A program made the position numbers and the translations under genes. A stretch of DNA of 64,000 bases from Atlantibacter hermannii (GTDB taxonomy: Bacteria; Pseudomonadota; Gammaproteobacteria; Enterobacterales; Enterobacteriaceae), in NCBI GenBank assembly GCA_900635495.1, contig LR134136.1, forward strand, positions 682,001 to 746,000, read 5' to 3'. Shown piece by piece: positions 16,995-26,870 of this stretch; positions within the stretch are counted from its first letter, which is position 1; each line of letters begins with the position of its first letter. The notes under the pieces were generated by a model. It saw only the letters and a program-made list of their open reading frames with translations. It was not told the DNA's origin and made no database searches.

Positions 16995-19577
16995 TTATTT
17001 CAACTCCAGCACCTGATAATTATCCGTTCGATTTTCCGCCAATTCTTCCAGGTTTACAGCCGTGACCAGGCTTATCTGGTGTGGTGCAGTAGCTTTGGCA
17101 AATACCCGATGTCCTTTCTGATTCACTCCCAAGCGTAAGCGCAGGCGTTTTACTTCGCTATCGACAGAGGACAGGGTGCCCTGTTGCGCCAGCGGCGACT
17201 GGGTATACAGCAACTCAAAAATACCTTCCCGCTGGGGCCCCAGTTCAAACCACTCTTCATAACGGCTATTCATGGCTAAACCTACCAGGAACGATCCGGC
17301 GCGGGCGCGGCCCACGTTAAACGCGAATCCGGCTTCGCCCATGCTCTGCTGGCGCGTATGGTTGATGACTTTGGTGACGCCGCCAGGCCGCAAATCCAGC
17401 AGCCCGAGAGCCACCCCGGTTTTGGCGGTCGGTTGATAGGGGGCATCAGGATTGCTGCTGAGCGGCGCATGAATATGCAGCGCTGGGGTATCGTTGACAA
17501 AACACTCGGCCATTCTGGTAAATATCAGTGCATCCTGATGATCGTCAGCCAGTCCCCACAGCCTGGAGATCCACAGCGATCGGCTTGAATTGCCTGCCAG
17601 CAGAATATGCATCTCCTCAGGCAAAGGAGTAAATGCCTGTCCGAGCGCGGCGATAAACTTATCAATACCCAGCGCGATGCGTTGCTCAAGATAATCGGCC
17701 AGCTCACCATACGGGATCACGAAATCGCAGCTGACTTTTTCTCCCGCCCGGTTAAACAGGTCCACCGTGCAGGTTTTATCTTCAATATCCGGCTCTGCGG
17801 TACTGGGCGTTTCCCAGAACGGACGCAACTCGCTGATCAACAACATGGTATTGCTGTAGGCCGCTTGGGTTTTCTCGATATATATTTCCGAACCCGGGAA
17901 TGGGTCGGCATCCAGCGGCTGGGTAAAGGCGATTTGGTATTTCTGACACAGATCGAGGTTATTACTAAACACACGATAGGCCATATTTTCCAGCAGATTT
18001 TCTCCGCCCAAAAATTTATCGCCCGCGGGGGCAAAATGCTCAAATACCCGCTCGAAGCCTTCATCTTCCTCTTCTTCTGAAGGGTGACGGTAGTAGCCGA
18101 AATCAAAATCGGTGGTGCCGCCGCCAAAATCAAATACCGCGTAGGCTGCTCCCTGTTCGCCGGGTTGGATCGCCAGGGCATCCAGCGCGCACACCGCATA
18201 GGCGGCAGGCTCGCTGGCTAACTCTTCGACGCTAAAGGCGTTAAGCCATTCCGGCTGCGCCACCAGCGTTGGCGGCAGGCTGCGCTGCAACCCGCGTTTG
18301 AAGCTGGCGAGAATTTTTTCTTTAACCTCGCGTGGATACTCCACCGGGAAAGTCATGAAATACTCCAGCGAGATCCCCCGACCACGCCAGTTAATGGTCA
18401 TGCCTAAAAACCAGGCGTAAAGCTCAATGGGATCGAAGGGATAATCACCGGTGACGTCCAGCCACTCTCCGCGCGTGGGGTTATTTTGGGTAAGCGGCGC
18501 AAGGGTGTGTTCGCACTGCTGTTGGTCGGTAAAGACCACCTGATGATCGCTGGACTGGCGCAGCGCCCACTGTTTCAGCCGGGTCAAAATGCTGCTGACG
18601 GTGTAGATGTCGCTCTGGTTATCGCGCAGTTTCGCCTGCGCCTCGTGAGAACAGTGCACCATGTCCCAGCGCACGTCAGGACGGTAGGCTTCTTCGGTCC
18701 ATTCGCTTAACAAGGACTGCAAATCGATAATCTCTAACACCGTTGGGTTTTCAAAATGGTGCGGTTCGATGCGCTCATAGAAATCACGCACGCCGATGCG
18801 CATTAACTCTTTACGTCCGTTTTCCGTTTCATACGCCACTACGGTGCTGCTGGTGCCAAAGTCGATGGCGACACAGCCGGGGCGGATATCTCGCGCCGGG
18901 TCGCGCGGACGAATGTTCAGCGCTTCAAGGGTATTCGCGTCCTGCCCCCACATTTCCCATATCCCTTTATTGATATCGGTAAAAGTGAGGGGATCGATTT
19001 TCGGCAGGCGGTTTACCTGGTAATCCAGCTCCACCATTGAGGTATTGAGATGATCTTCCCATCCATCCAGCCAGTTACGCCCAGGCTCACTCAGGGAACT
19101 AAGCTTAACCGGCAGATCGATCAGAATATCTACGAAAACCTGTTTCGTGACTGATGCACACGGAATAGAGGGAGCCTCACGCTCCTTGTAGGCGGTAGGG
19201 TTAGGATTATCAAGATCGATAAAACCTTCCTCAACGTTAAAGCCGTATTTATCGCGCAGGCGATTATTCGTACCCTGACGCAACGGGTTTTTTTGGTTTT
19301 TGGCAAACAGCAGCATTTCGTTGCGAGTCGGCACGCGCCAGCCTTTGAGTCCCAGCCAGCGCAACTCGTTGCAGTATGCCTGGTTATCCTCGACCCGCCC
19401 CGGCGGGTAGTAGCGATTATCATGTGTCCAGAGCAGTAGCCGCTCGTCCTTCACCTGCACCAGCCACTTCGTCTGCTCGCTATCAACGAGTATACCAAAG
19501 GTCGCTTTGCTTTTTAGCTCGGCCCAGAAGGTATCAACCAGCCCGAGCCAGGCGCGTTCCTGCAGTTTTTCCAGCAT
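16995..19577 (-). CDS. Hsp70/actin-fold ATPase with DUF1566-like N-terminus
   Basis: 860 residues. Residues about 235-670 form an Hsp70-type actin fold: phosphate-1 loop IDFGTSSTVV near 238, phosphate-2 FDFGGGTTDFD near 482 and adenosine motif ILLAGNSSRS near 658. This is not DnaK: the N-terminal 230 residues are extra and include a DUF1566/Lcl-like segment (YCNELRWLGLKGWRVPTRNEM-type, about 68-88), and no DnaK-like substrate lid with EEVD-type tail is seen. It is the last gene of a five-gene operon, 31 bases after a GrpE-like gene, which suggests a dedicated chaperone pair. Substrate unknown. The start at ATG 19577 follows AAGAGA. Function in defence is inferred only from location. Confidence 0.75.
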   Translation of the reverse strand: MLEKLQERAWLGLVDTFWAELKSKATFGILVDSEQTKWLVQVKDERLLLWTHDNRYYPPGRVEDNQAYCNELRWLGLKGWRVPTRNEMLLFAKNQKNPLRQGTNNRLRDKYGFNVEEGFIDLDNPNPTAYKEREAPSIPCASVTKQVFVDILIDLPVKLSSLSEPGRNWLDGWEDHLNTSMVELDYQVNRLPKIDPLTFTDINKGIWEMWGQDANTLEALNIRPRDPARDIRPGCVAIDFGTSSTVVAYETENGRKELMRIGVRDFYERIEPHHFENPTVLEIIDLQSLLSEWTEEAYRPDVRWDMVHCSHEAQAKLRDNQSDIYTVSSILTRLKQWALRQSSDHQVVFTDQQQCEHTLAPLTQNNPTRGEWLDVTGDYPFDPIELYAWFLGMTINWRGRGISLEYFMTFPVEYPREVKEKILASFKRGLQRSLPPTLVAQPEWLNAFSVEELASEPAAYAVCALDALAIQPGEQGAAYAVFDFGGGTTDFDFGYYRHPSEEEEDEGFERVFEHFAPAGDKFLGGENLLENMAYRVFSNNLDLCQKYQIAFTQPLDADPFPGSEIYIEKTQAAYSNTMLLISELRPFWETPSTAEPDIEDKTCTVDLFNRAGEKVSCDFVIPYGELADYLEQRIALGIDKFIAALGQAFTPLPEEMHILLAGNSSRSLWISRLWGLADDHQDALIFTRMAECFVNDTPALHIHAPLSSNPDAPYQPTAKTGVALGLLDLRPGGVTKVINHTRQQSMGEAGFAFNVGRARAGSFLVGLAMNSRYEEWFELGPQREGIFELLYTQSPLAQQGTLSSVDSEVKRLRLRLGVNQKGHRVFAKATAPHQISLVTAVNLEELAENRTDNYQVLELK

Positions 19578-19608
19578 GTTTTTTCTCTTAGTATCCGTCT
19601 TTCTCTGA

Positions 19609-20211
19609 TTACGACAACTGCACCAGCGGCTTACGAACCCGCTTGCTTGCGCTATTCATCAGCCCTGGCAGCCAAAGCGCGATGATGGTATCGCCCTGGC
19701 CGACGCCGTTATGGATTTCATAGTTATAAGCGCTGCCGGCTGCCACGGTTTCGAGTTCCGCCAGCCGGTCAATCCACAGTCGGTTATGCAGCGAAAGGGC
19801 GTATTCCATCAGGTGCAGCTCAGCGTCGTTAAGCGGCGCGGCGCGAGTTTTCACCCGTTCGGCGAACACGTCCCACAGGCGCTCGATGCGATCCCAGTGG
19901 CTGGCGATAACTAACACCTGCTGGAACTGCTCGGCCTCGTCGTCGGGAAGTGGCCGACGCAGCCATTTCTCCTGAAGTTCGGGATCGTTTTTAACCATCG
20001 TGATAATGCTCCGCAGCGGTTGCAGGGCGTCAGGTATCGGCTCTGCCGCGGGCTCGCTGAGTGGCAGAGCCGCGGGAAGTGGCTCCGGCGAGGGCTCGCT
20101 TAACTGCCGCCATGCTTGCTGAAGCTGCTGCTGCACTTCGTCACCGATAAGCCCGGCGAGCCAGGCACAAAAGTAAGGATCGGTGCGTAAATCTTCAAAG
20201 GGCGATGTCAT
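19609..20211 (-). CDS. GrpE-like protein, putative nucleotide exchange factor
   Basis: 200 residues. The N-terminal half is helical with a Pro/Glu/Ala-rich stretch (about residues 38-65). The C-terminal part (about 155-200) has the outline of the GrpE beta domain, ending IALWLPGLMNSASKRVRKPLVQL, comparable with the GrpE pattern of a hydrophobic strand, a G-x2-4 turn and R-P/A-x-V-x-V. Such a protein would release ADP from the Hsp70-like partner encoded 31 bases downstream. The similarity is by pattern only, so the assignment is an inference. It starts 15 bases after the preceding stop codon. Confidence 0.5.
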   Translation of the reverse strand: MTSPFEDLRTDPYFCAWLAGLIGDEVQQQLQQAWRQLSEPSPEPLPAALPLSEPAAEPIPDALQPLRSIITMVKNDPELQEKWLRRPLPDDEAEQFQQVLVIASHWDRIERLWDVFAERVKTRAAPLNDAELHLMEYALSLHNRLWIDRLAELETVAAGSAYNYEIHNGVGQGDTIIALWLPGLMNSASKRVRKPLVQLS

Positions 20212-20226
20212 AGGGCGTCAGCTCTC

Positions 20227-21084
20227 TTACTCATCCAGTAACGGTTCCATTTCCGGGCGCACCGTCAAATATCCCACCTCAACAAATTTGCGTGCCATGG
20301 CTTTGATTTGCTGCTGGTGACGGAACTGACTTTGTTGAAAGCTGCGCTTTTTCATCGCTAGCGCGCTTTTGTTAGGTTCCGGCCAGGGGCTTGAGATGCC
20401 GGGCAAGGTCAGGCTACCCAGCAGCATCGCCATATCGCTCGGGCTGACTTTCTGCCAGAAGTGTGCGAAAAACAGCGGCATAAACTGGGCGATGGCGGCG
20501 TCGTCCAGATCGTCAGTGCGCAGCAGATTGGCTTCATAGTGGGCGCGCTCTTTATTCCAGCTGGACTGCTGTTGCTGAAGGCTCTGCTGGCACGTTTTTA
20601 ACGCATCCTGCAGCGCCAGGTTTTCCTGCTGCTCCTGCTGGAGCTGCTGCATCAGGGCTTCCTGAGTTCGTGAAGCAGACTCAAGCTGGTGGGATTTCAC
20701 TGGCGCGTTATGATTAACCAGCTGTTTCCACAGCAGCGGCAGCAGGTGACGGCATATCAGTTCCGGCGTCTTGCTCAACGGATCGCAGGCTGCAGCGCTG
20801 GTCAGCCACGGGGCGAGCGGCAACACCATAACCGGGATGTTCGCTACCGCATCAAGCAACTGCGGTAGCCACGGCTGGTATGCCGCCTGATAGAGCACCA
20901 CAATCTGTTCCGGCGATTTCCATTCCAGATGTCCGGTCAGTTCACTCAGCGCTTCCGCCAGCTGGTCCGGCTGGGCGCATTCAAGGCTCTCTTCGCCTTT
21001 CAGCCGGTAAGCTTCCCAGCCTTCCTGAGCGAGGTAAAAACAGGTAAAGCGCTGCTGGTCGAGAAATATAGCGTAATGGCTCAT
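20227..21084 (-). CDS. Coiled-coil protein of the Hsp70/HerA-like operon
   Basis: About 285 residues, starting at ATG 21084 (upstream in-frame codons would overlap the previous gene). The N-terminal 120 residues are alpha/beta (YAIFLDQQRFTCFYL), followed by a Gln-rich coiled coil (about residues 140-190) and a helical C-terminal region with many Lys/Arg/Gln (MKKRSFQQSQFRHQQQIKAMARKF). I recognise no catalytic motif. It may be an adaptor linking the ATPase and chaperone parts. Gaps of 15-16 bases to both neighbours show operon membership. Confidence 0.6.
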   Translation of the reverse strand: MSHYAIFLDQQRFTCFYLAQEGWEAYRLKGEESLECAQPDQLAEALSELTGHLEWKSPEQIVVLYQAAYQPWLPQLLDAVANIPVMVLPLAPWLTSAAACDPLSKTPELICRHLLPLLWKQLVNHNAPVKSHQLESASRTQEALMQQLQQEQQENLALQDALKTCQQSLQQQQSSWNKERAHYEANLLRTDDLDDAAIAQFMPLFFAHFWQKVSPSDMAMLLGSLTLPGISSPWPEPNKSALAMKKRSFQQSQFRHQQQIKAMARKFVEVGYLTVRPEMEPLLDE

Positions 21085-21100
21085 CAATTCATGTCCGGCG

Positions 21101-21730
21101 TTATTCTGCATCAGCGCGCTGGGCGCGCAGGCTTGCGACAATCTCTTCCCTGGACAGGCCATCCGGCATATCGGCTTCGGCAGAGGCCAACCAGGCTTCC
21201 ACACGCTCGCTGTCATACAGATCCAACTCGTCGTCGAGATAATCGCGGATCAGGGTAAAGTCGTTAGTTTTGCCCATCAGGTTAAGAATGCGCTCGGCGG
21301 TAAAAAACTCCGGTTTTTGCGCCACCAGCATGAGCAGGCTAATCGCTGAATCCATGCTGAAGGATTTGTATTCAGTCAGGCCCTGGGCAATCACGCCAGC
21401 GCTGGCGGCGATTTTCTGTTCTTTGCTCCATTTGCCTTCCAGACCCGGTTTCACCTCAAAATTTTTAATTGCCTGAGAATATTCATCAAAGGTCGCAAAG
21501 GCGTCTGGTGTAATCCCCACCTCTGCGGCGGCCAGCACTTTTTCACCGTGTTTTTCCGGTGACTGATCCGGGCGAAGAATATCCAGCGCGATCCCGATGA
21601 CCTGCACCACGGCGCTTATCGCGCGCACGATTGCAGGCGTGGTCGCAATTTTCAGCACCGTGCTAGCCACGCTCGCCACAAAGCTGCCGATGCTCGACAG
21701 CGCCGAACCGATTGAACTAAAAAATCCCAT
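21101..21730 (-). CDS. Small protein with hydrophobic N-terminus, possible membrane-active component
   Basis: About 209 residues from ATG 21730, which sits five bases after AAGGAG (a GTG at 21736 overlaps that site and is less likely). Residues 1-50 are Ser/Ala/Ile/Val-rich and uncharged, with small residues spaced three to four apart (FFSSIGSALSSIGSFVASVA), as in amphipathic or membrane-inserting helices. The rest is a soluble helical domain ending in a charged tail. I do not recognise a family. In this operon it could anchor the complex to the membrane or be a membrane-damaging effector; this is inference. Confidence 0.6.
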   Translation of the reverse strand: MGFFSSIGSALSSIGSFVASVASTVLKIATTPAIVRAISAVVQVIGIALDILRPDQSPEKHGEKVLAAAEVGITPDAFATFDEYSQAIKNFEVKPGLEGKWSKEQKIAASAGVIAQGLTEYKSFSMDSAISLLMLVAQKPEFFTAERILNLMGKTNDFTLIRDYLDDELDLYDSERVEAWLASAEADMPDGLSREEIVASLRAQRADAE

Positions 21731-21755
21731 AGCCACTCCTTATTATTTAAAAACA

Positions 21756-24700
21756 CTATTTTTTGGTCATATCGTTAACCCGGGCGGCTAACACGGTGAA
21801 ATCAAGCGACTCTGGCGCGATATCGATAAATTTCAATAGCTCAGCCAGTCGACGAGGCATCTTTTCGTGTACGGCGTCCGGGAGGAGATCGGTGTTATCC
21901 AGCGTCCAGGCCACCATCGCCGGGATTAAATCGGGCTCGCAGGCGTTGAGCGTTTTGAGTTGCCCGACGATGCGTAACAGCTGAGCGTTCAGCGACGCAC
22001 CCGGTTGCAGTTGCCGTGCCAGCGTGATCAGCCGCAGCAGGTTGCCGATCTGCTGGCTATAAACGATAAACGCCTGCGGATCGTCAAAGTGGGTTTGCGC
22101 CGCAAGCTGCGGGAACAACCGGGCGCGTTGCGGCCACCACTGTTGAATACCCCGGTCGGCGATCGTGCGTTCATCGATCGGCTGACCGGTGGTATTGGCG
22201 TTGGGTTTGATTTGAGTCAGTACCGCACCGTGCCAGCCGCCGCCGTAAATCACCGCCTGGCCGGTCTGGAGCGATGGCAGGAAGTTTTTCTGTTCATCGC
22301 TTAACGACATGGTATCGCCAATAACCTCGCGATCGTCAGCGGAAAACAGCCGGTGAACGATTTTGGTATTGGTATTTTTAATGACGTCCGGGATCAGTTT
22401 GTTGGGGATTTGATCGGCGATGATCAGCCCTTCGCCATATTTACGCACTTCGGCCAACAGGTTGCAGAACATCTCCACACCGAGTTTTTTACTGCCACCC
22501 TCGCCCGGCTCCGGCTTCGCCAGCAGGCGATGCGCTTCTTCAATCAGCGTAAGATGGCGGTAGCCCGGCTCCCGCAAGTAGCGCTGTTTAATCGTTTCGG
22601 CGAGGCGGGTGACAATCAGCGCCATCAGCAGGGATTTGTCGTTCTCATCCTTAATTTCATCCAGCTCGAAAACCACTCTCTTATCCAGCAGCGCATCGAA
22701 GTCAATAGAGTGGCGGGCGTTGAGCATGCGGCTTTTGGTGCCCTTTGTCAGATCGGTCAGCCGCGCCACCAGCGAGCCGCGGTATTTTTCCTCAAATTCT
22801 TTACCCATGCCTTTGGATTCAATAACCGAATCCAGTTCGCGGATCATATCGCTGAAATTGGGCCATGCGCCGCTGTTCAGGGCGAACGGCTCCTCTATCA
22901 GCAGGTTTTGGTTGCTGAAGATATCCCAACCTTTGCGCTTATAGGCCTGGATAATCGCCTCCGCCACGATCATCGGCATCGCCGCCTCCATGGGGAATAC
23001 CGCATTCAGGGCGTTTTTCAGGATATCGATGTGTCCTGTGAGCGTCTCTTTCGACGACACAAGTTCAAACGGGTTGAGGCGAAACGGTGTGATGTCTTCC
23101 CGGCCCAGGCAGTAATACTCCACATCGGGATTCTTCTGGTACAGTTCGCGGTACTCGGTCTTGGCAGGTTCAATCACCAGAAACGGCAGTCCCGACTCCA
23201 GCAGGAGTTTCATGCAGCTGGTAGTCTTACCGGAGCCAGTTACGCCGGTAATGAAAATGTGTTTATTCAACTCGGACTTATCGAGTGTCAGCGGCTTAAA
23301 TGCCAGGGGCTGACCATGCTGGATCACCTGGCCGAGTGTCAGCTGTTGTGACTCAGGAAGGTCGGGGGGATTCAGCGCGAAATCGACGCACTTACGGATT
23401 TTCAGCCCAGCCAGCTCTTTATCCGGCAGGCCCATCAGCAGGGAGATTTCCTGGCTGTTCAACCAGGTCGAGCACTGGGCGCGCCCATGGCTGGCACTGA
23501 CCAGTGAGTAAATGGCTTCGCTGTAGGGATGTTGCGCGCCGGTCGCCGCATCGGCCAGCTGTAGCAGTTGCCCGAGCTGCGCCACTCCGTGCTGCAAACG
23601 GTGCACTCGCAACGGCGTCAGGGTGGGGTTATTGCCCTGGAAAATCGACCGCACGCTGGCGCTCAGCCGTTCATATACCGCGTTAGTTTTGGCGGCCAGA
23701 AACAGCGAAGTTTTAAACATTCCCTTGCTGTTGCCCTGGCGAAAGCGTGAAATTTGCGTCTCACCCAAATGCTTCAGCAGCTCTTCATAGCCTTTGTTGA
23801 TCTCTTCGCGAGTTACCGCCTGGCCGTCGCCAGAGGTGGTGGCGTCGCTGGTGCCTTCATTGCTGCCGACGCTTTCCGAATCACTGGTTCCCCTGGCATG
23901 GGATTTGTTCGTCGACGAGGTGGTGGTAGTGCCGCTGCTGGTGCCTGACTGTGATTGGTGCCTTTGTTATCGTAGCTAGAGCTGGTGCCTTTACTGGAGC
24001 CGCGGGTTTCATTAACGCCGACGCTTTTGGCCCGGCTGTCGCCCTCGCCGTTTGTGAGGGTAATACTGGTTCCGCTGGTTTTGGTGAGGTTCTGACCGGT
24101 GCTGTGGGTATGTTGCTCACTCTGATTTTGCGAGATTTGCACCGAATATTTCATTTGCGAGGAGAGCTGAGTCGACAGATCGTAAATTTGCTCAATGATC
24201 TGCTCTACCTCTTCTGCGCTGCCCGGTTGGCAGGCGATAACCATCCGCCAGCTTTCCCCAGCCAGGCCATTAACCAGCCGCTCAACGCCCTGAAACTCTT
24301 CATCCCCCAGCCGGGTTTCTTCTTCATTCAGCGAAGGGACGCCCGTCACCACGCCGAGCCTCTTCATCGACAACAGCGAGGTTATTGGAGCGATGTCCTG
24401 AGGTTTAACCGCCGCCAGCTTTGCGCCAAGTAAATTACTGCTGAAGGCCCGCTCGAGTTTAATACCGATGTCGTGGACAACGCCGTTATCGTTGCTCGCC
24501 ACGCCGATATAAAAATGAATACCCTGACCATCGCTAAGCAGCATATACAGCAGCGTTGCACGCGAATCGCTCATATTGGCGATCACATTGCTCATCGCCA
24601 GCCGATGGACCGCAGCCTTTTCATCGGTCATCTCTTCAATACGGTAAAAACGGTATTCGGTGAGACGCTCATCCTCCAGCATAGACTCGGGAGCGAGCTG

Positions 24701-24805
24701 AAAATGGATACGGTTCCAGTGGCCTACGTTTAATTCGCTCAGGTGAAAGCGTGCCTTAAGCTCCGTAATGGTGGTGTGCTTGTCAGTCATACGTAACGGG
24801 TCCAT
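21756..24805 (-). CDS. HerA/DUF87-type ATPase with Ser/Thr-rich linker, one frameshift
   Basis: First gene of the operon. It is open in two frames, 24805 to about 23950 and about 23950 to 21756, which fuse into about 1016 residues if one base is restored near 23945-23960. Residues 1-220 are an alpha/beta domain of unknown role. Residues about 220-310 are a Ser/Thr/Gly/Asn-rich linker. The C-terminal part is a HerA/VirB4-like RecA fold with Walker A GVTGSGKTTS (about 521) and Walker B HLTLIEEAH (about 752). HerA-type ATPases form hexameric translocases, often paired with a nuclease; no nuclease gene is seen here. ATG at 24790 is an alternative start. The frameshift may be a sequencing error. 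Confidence 0.75.
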
Positions 24806-25081
24806 CCCAAATGAGACAACAGAGCCTGTGTGTTTAATTCGTTGTCATTGCAGGCATTTACTACCTTGGCGTTAATCCGAAAAAAAAGCTAGTTACCGAT
24901 TCCAGGGATTAAGCGTCGGTCGCATTATTAACGTCGGCCCGCTACAGAAAAACTCCAGTAAAATCGCACAAAAAGGGTTTTTCGCACACAAACCGCGCGA
25001 CACCAATATTCTGCATTCCAACGCAAGCCATTTATGGTCGTTGTCTGGAGGTATCGCAGCTCAAACTCAAAGGGGAAACCC
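24806..25081. promoter_or_regulatory. Upstream region of the five-gene operon
   Basis: About 275 bases between the operon start and a degenerate IS. It must contain the operon promoter unless that was lost; an A-run (eight A near 24880) and AT-rich sequence lie 70-90 bases upstream of the start. I cannot assign -10 and -35 boxes with confidence. Confidence 0.35.
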
Positions 25082-25596
25082 TGATTCTCCACGTGAATAG
25101 TGGACACGCACTAAGTGAGTAAACTCTCAACCAGAGGTAGCTCACATGATAAAAGCAGCACACGCCTGAATTTCGTCAGGAAGCCCTTAAACTTGCTGAA
25201 CGCATCGGTATGGCCACCGCCGCTCGTGAACTCAACTTTTACGAGTCGTAGCTCTATGCCTGGTGCAGCAAGCAACAGCGTCAGACAACATCCTCTGAGC
25301 GCGAGAGCGAACAGGCGGCTGAAATTGCCCGCCTTAAACGCAAGCTGGCGGAGCAGGCAGAGGCAACGGCTATGATAATGCCTGTGCGGAGAGCTTCTTC
25401 CACTCTCTGAAGGTAGAATGCACCCATGGGGGAACACTTTATCAGCAGGGAAATCATGCGGATGACGGTGTTTAATTATATCGAGTGCGATTACAACCGT
25501 TGGCGTCGTCACAGTGCCTGTGGTGGTCTCAGCTCGGAACAGTTTAAAAACCAGAACCTCGCTTAGGGCTGTGTCCACATTACGTGGGTAGGATCA
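25082..25596 (+). mobile_element. Internally deleted IS3-group element
   Basis: Degenerate inverted repeats (TGATTCTCCACGTGAATAG at the left; the complement of TGATCCTACCCACGTAATG at the right) enclose about 515 bases. The left part encodes an OrfA start (HTPEFRQEALKLAERIG) with an internal TAG. Near 25374 it joins the C-terminal end of OrfB (NACAESFFHSLKVE to FKNQNLA). The catalytic core is deleted, so it cannot transpose by itself. Confidence 0.8.
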
Positions 25597-25983
25597 GTGC
25601 CTCATACCTCTGCTCCATTCAGAAACGAAACTCCTGAATGATAAATACATTTCTGAACGGAGGTCGTGCCGATGAATATGTCACGATCCGCCGAAGTACA
25701 GATTGTCATTGCCCTGAAGCTGACTGAACTAGCTACACCGTTACTTTCAAGTGATCACTTATTCCTGATATGAACATTTATGCGGCCACCAGAAACGAAC
25801 TGAAACGTTCATTCAGCTAACCCTTAGCAGTGATCATCGTACTGATTCGCGTATAACATATTGATGTTAAACAAAAAAGAAAAATGATCATATGATGTTT
25901 TTTCCTTATCTTATTGAAAATGTTAATAATTAAAAATAAAGCTTCGTTATTTCACGTAAGAGGGTAATTTAGAAACGAAGCAT
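25597..25983. other. Gene-free stretch between two IS elements
   Basis: AT-rich, with only very short frames (one of about 30 codons from 25672). It contains a 12-bp palindrome AAGTGATCACTT at 25749-25760. This is where the missing 3' part of zorD would be expected, but I see no helicase-like sequence, so that part appears to have been deleted. Confidence 0.5.
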
Positions 25984-26001
25984 TGAATCGCCACGGATAA
26001 T

Positions 26002-26814
26002 CTAGACACTTCCGAGCCGTTGATAATACTGGTTTTCATATTCTGTCGGTGACATCTGTTCGCTAGAACCATGCCGACGCTTACTGTTATAAAACATTTC
26101 GATGTAATCAAAAATATCACTGCGGGCTTCTTCCCGCGTTCCGTAGATCTTTTTCTTTATCCGTTCACGTTTCAACAACTGGAAAAAACTTTCTGCAACC
26201 GCATTATCATGGCAGTTACCGCGACGGCTCATGCTACCCTCCAGGCCGTGTGATTTCAGGAACGACTGCCACTCATGGCTTGTGTACTGACTGCCCTGAT
26301 CCGAATGAACCAGCACCTGTTTTTCGGGATTACGCCGCCATACAGCCATCAGCAGTGCGTTCAGGACAATGTCCTTTGTCATCCGGGATTGCATGGACCA
26401 GCCGATAATTTTGCGTGAGAACAGATCAACAACAACGGCAAGATACAGCCAGCCTTCGTGGGTCCTGATGTAGGTTATGTCCGTTACCCAACGCTCATCA
26501 GGAGCATCCGGATTGAACTGTCGCTGGAGCCTGTTGGGTGACACGATACTGGCCTCGCCTTTACGTGCCCGCGGGCTTCGGTATCCGACCTGAGCCTTTA
26601 TTCCGACACGTTTCATCAGTCTCCAGACTCTGTTTACTCCGCACTGTTGCCCGCTGTCACGCAGATCCAGATGGATTTTGCGATAACCATAGACGCATCC
26701 CGATTCCAGCCAGAACTGTTTAATCTGTCCTGTCAGTCTCAGGTCTGCCTGATGGCGTTGTGAATGCGGCTGCTGAAGCCAGGCGTAAAAACCACTGGGA
26801 TGAACATCCAGCAC
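26002..26814 (-). CDS. IS3-family transposase OrfB
   Basis: 270 residues from the GTG at 26814. The frame continues upstream through RYAFIRDNSCCW towards orfA, as expected for a -1 frameshift fusion. DDE core: WVTDITYIRTH, LVHSDQGSQYTS and NAVAESFFQLLK. No internal damage seen, so the element may be active. Confidence 0.92.
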   Translation of the reverse strand: MLDVHPSGFYAWLQQPHSQRHQADLRLTGQIKQFWLESGCVYGYRKIHLDLRDSGQQCGVNRVWRLMKRVGIKAQVGYRSPRARKGEASIVSPNRLQRQFNPDAPDERWVTDITYIRTHEGWLYLAVVVDLFSRKIIGWSMQSRMTKDIVLNALLMAVWRRNPEKQVLVHSDQGSQYTSHEWQSFLKSHGLEGSMSRRGNCHDNAVAESFFQLLKRERIKKKIYGTREEARSDIFDYIEMFYNSKRRHGSSEQMSPTEYENQYYQRLGSV

Positions 26815-26870
26815 CCGACAGAGCAGGCGAACAGGCCAGCAACAGGAGTTGTCACGGATAAAGGCGTACC

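Noticed and set aside
16995..19577. Housekeeping DnaK
   Set aside because: It has a 230-residue N-terminal extension, no dnaJ neighbour and divergent motifs; it is an accessory Hsp70-like protein.
22353..23351. A 332-codon open frame on the plus strand
   Set aside because: It is antisense to the HerA-like ATPase, which has clear Walker motifs on the other strand; no ribosome site or family features.
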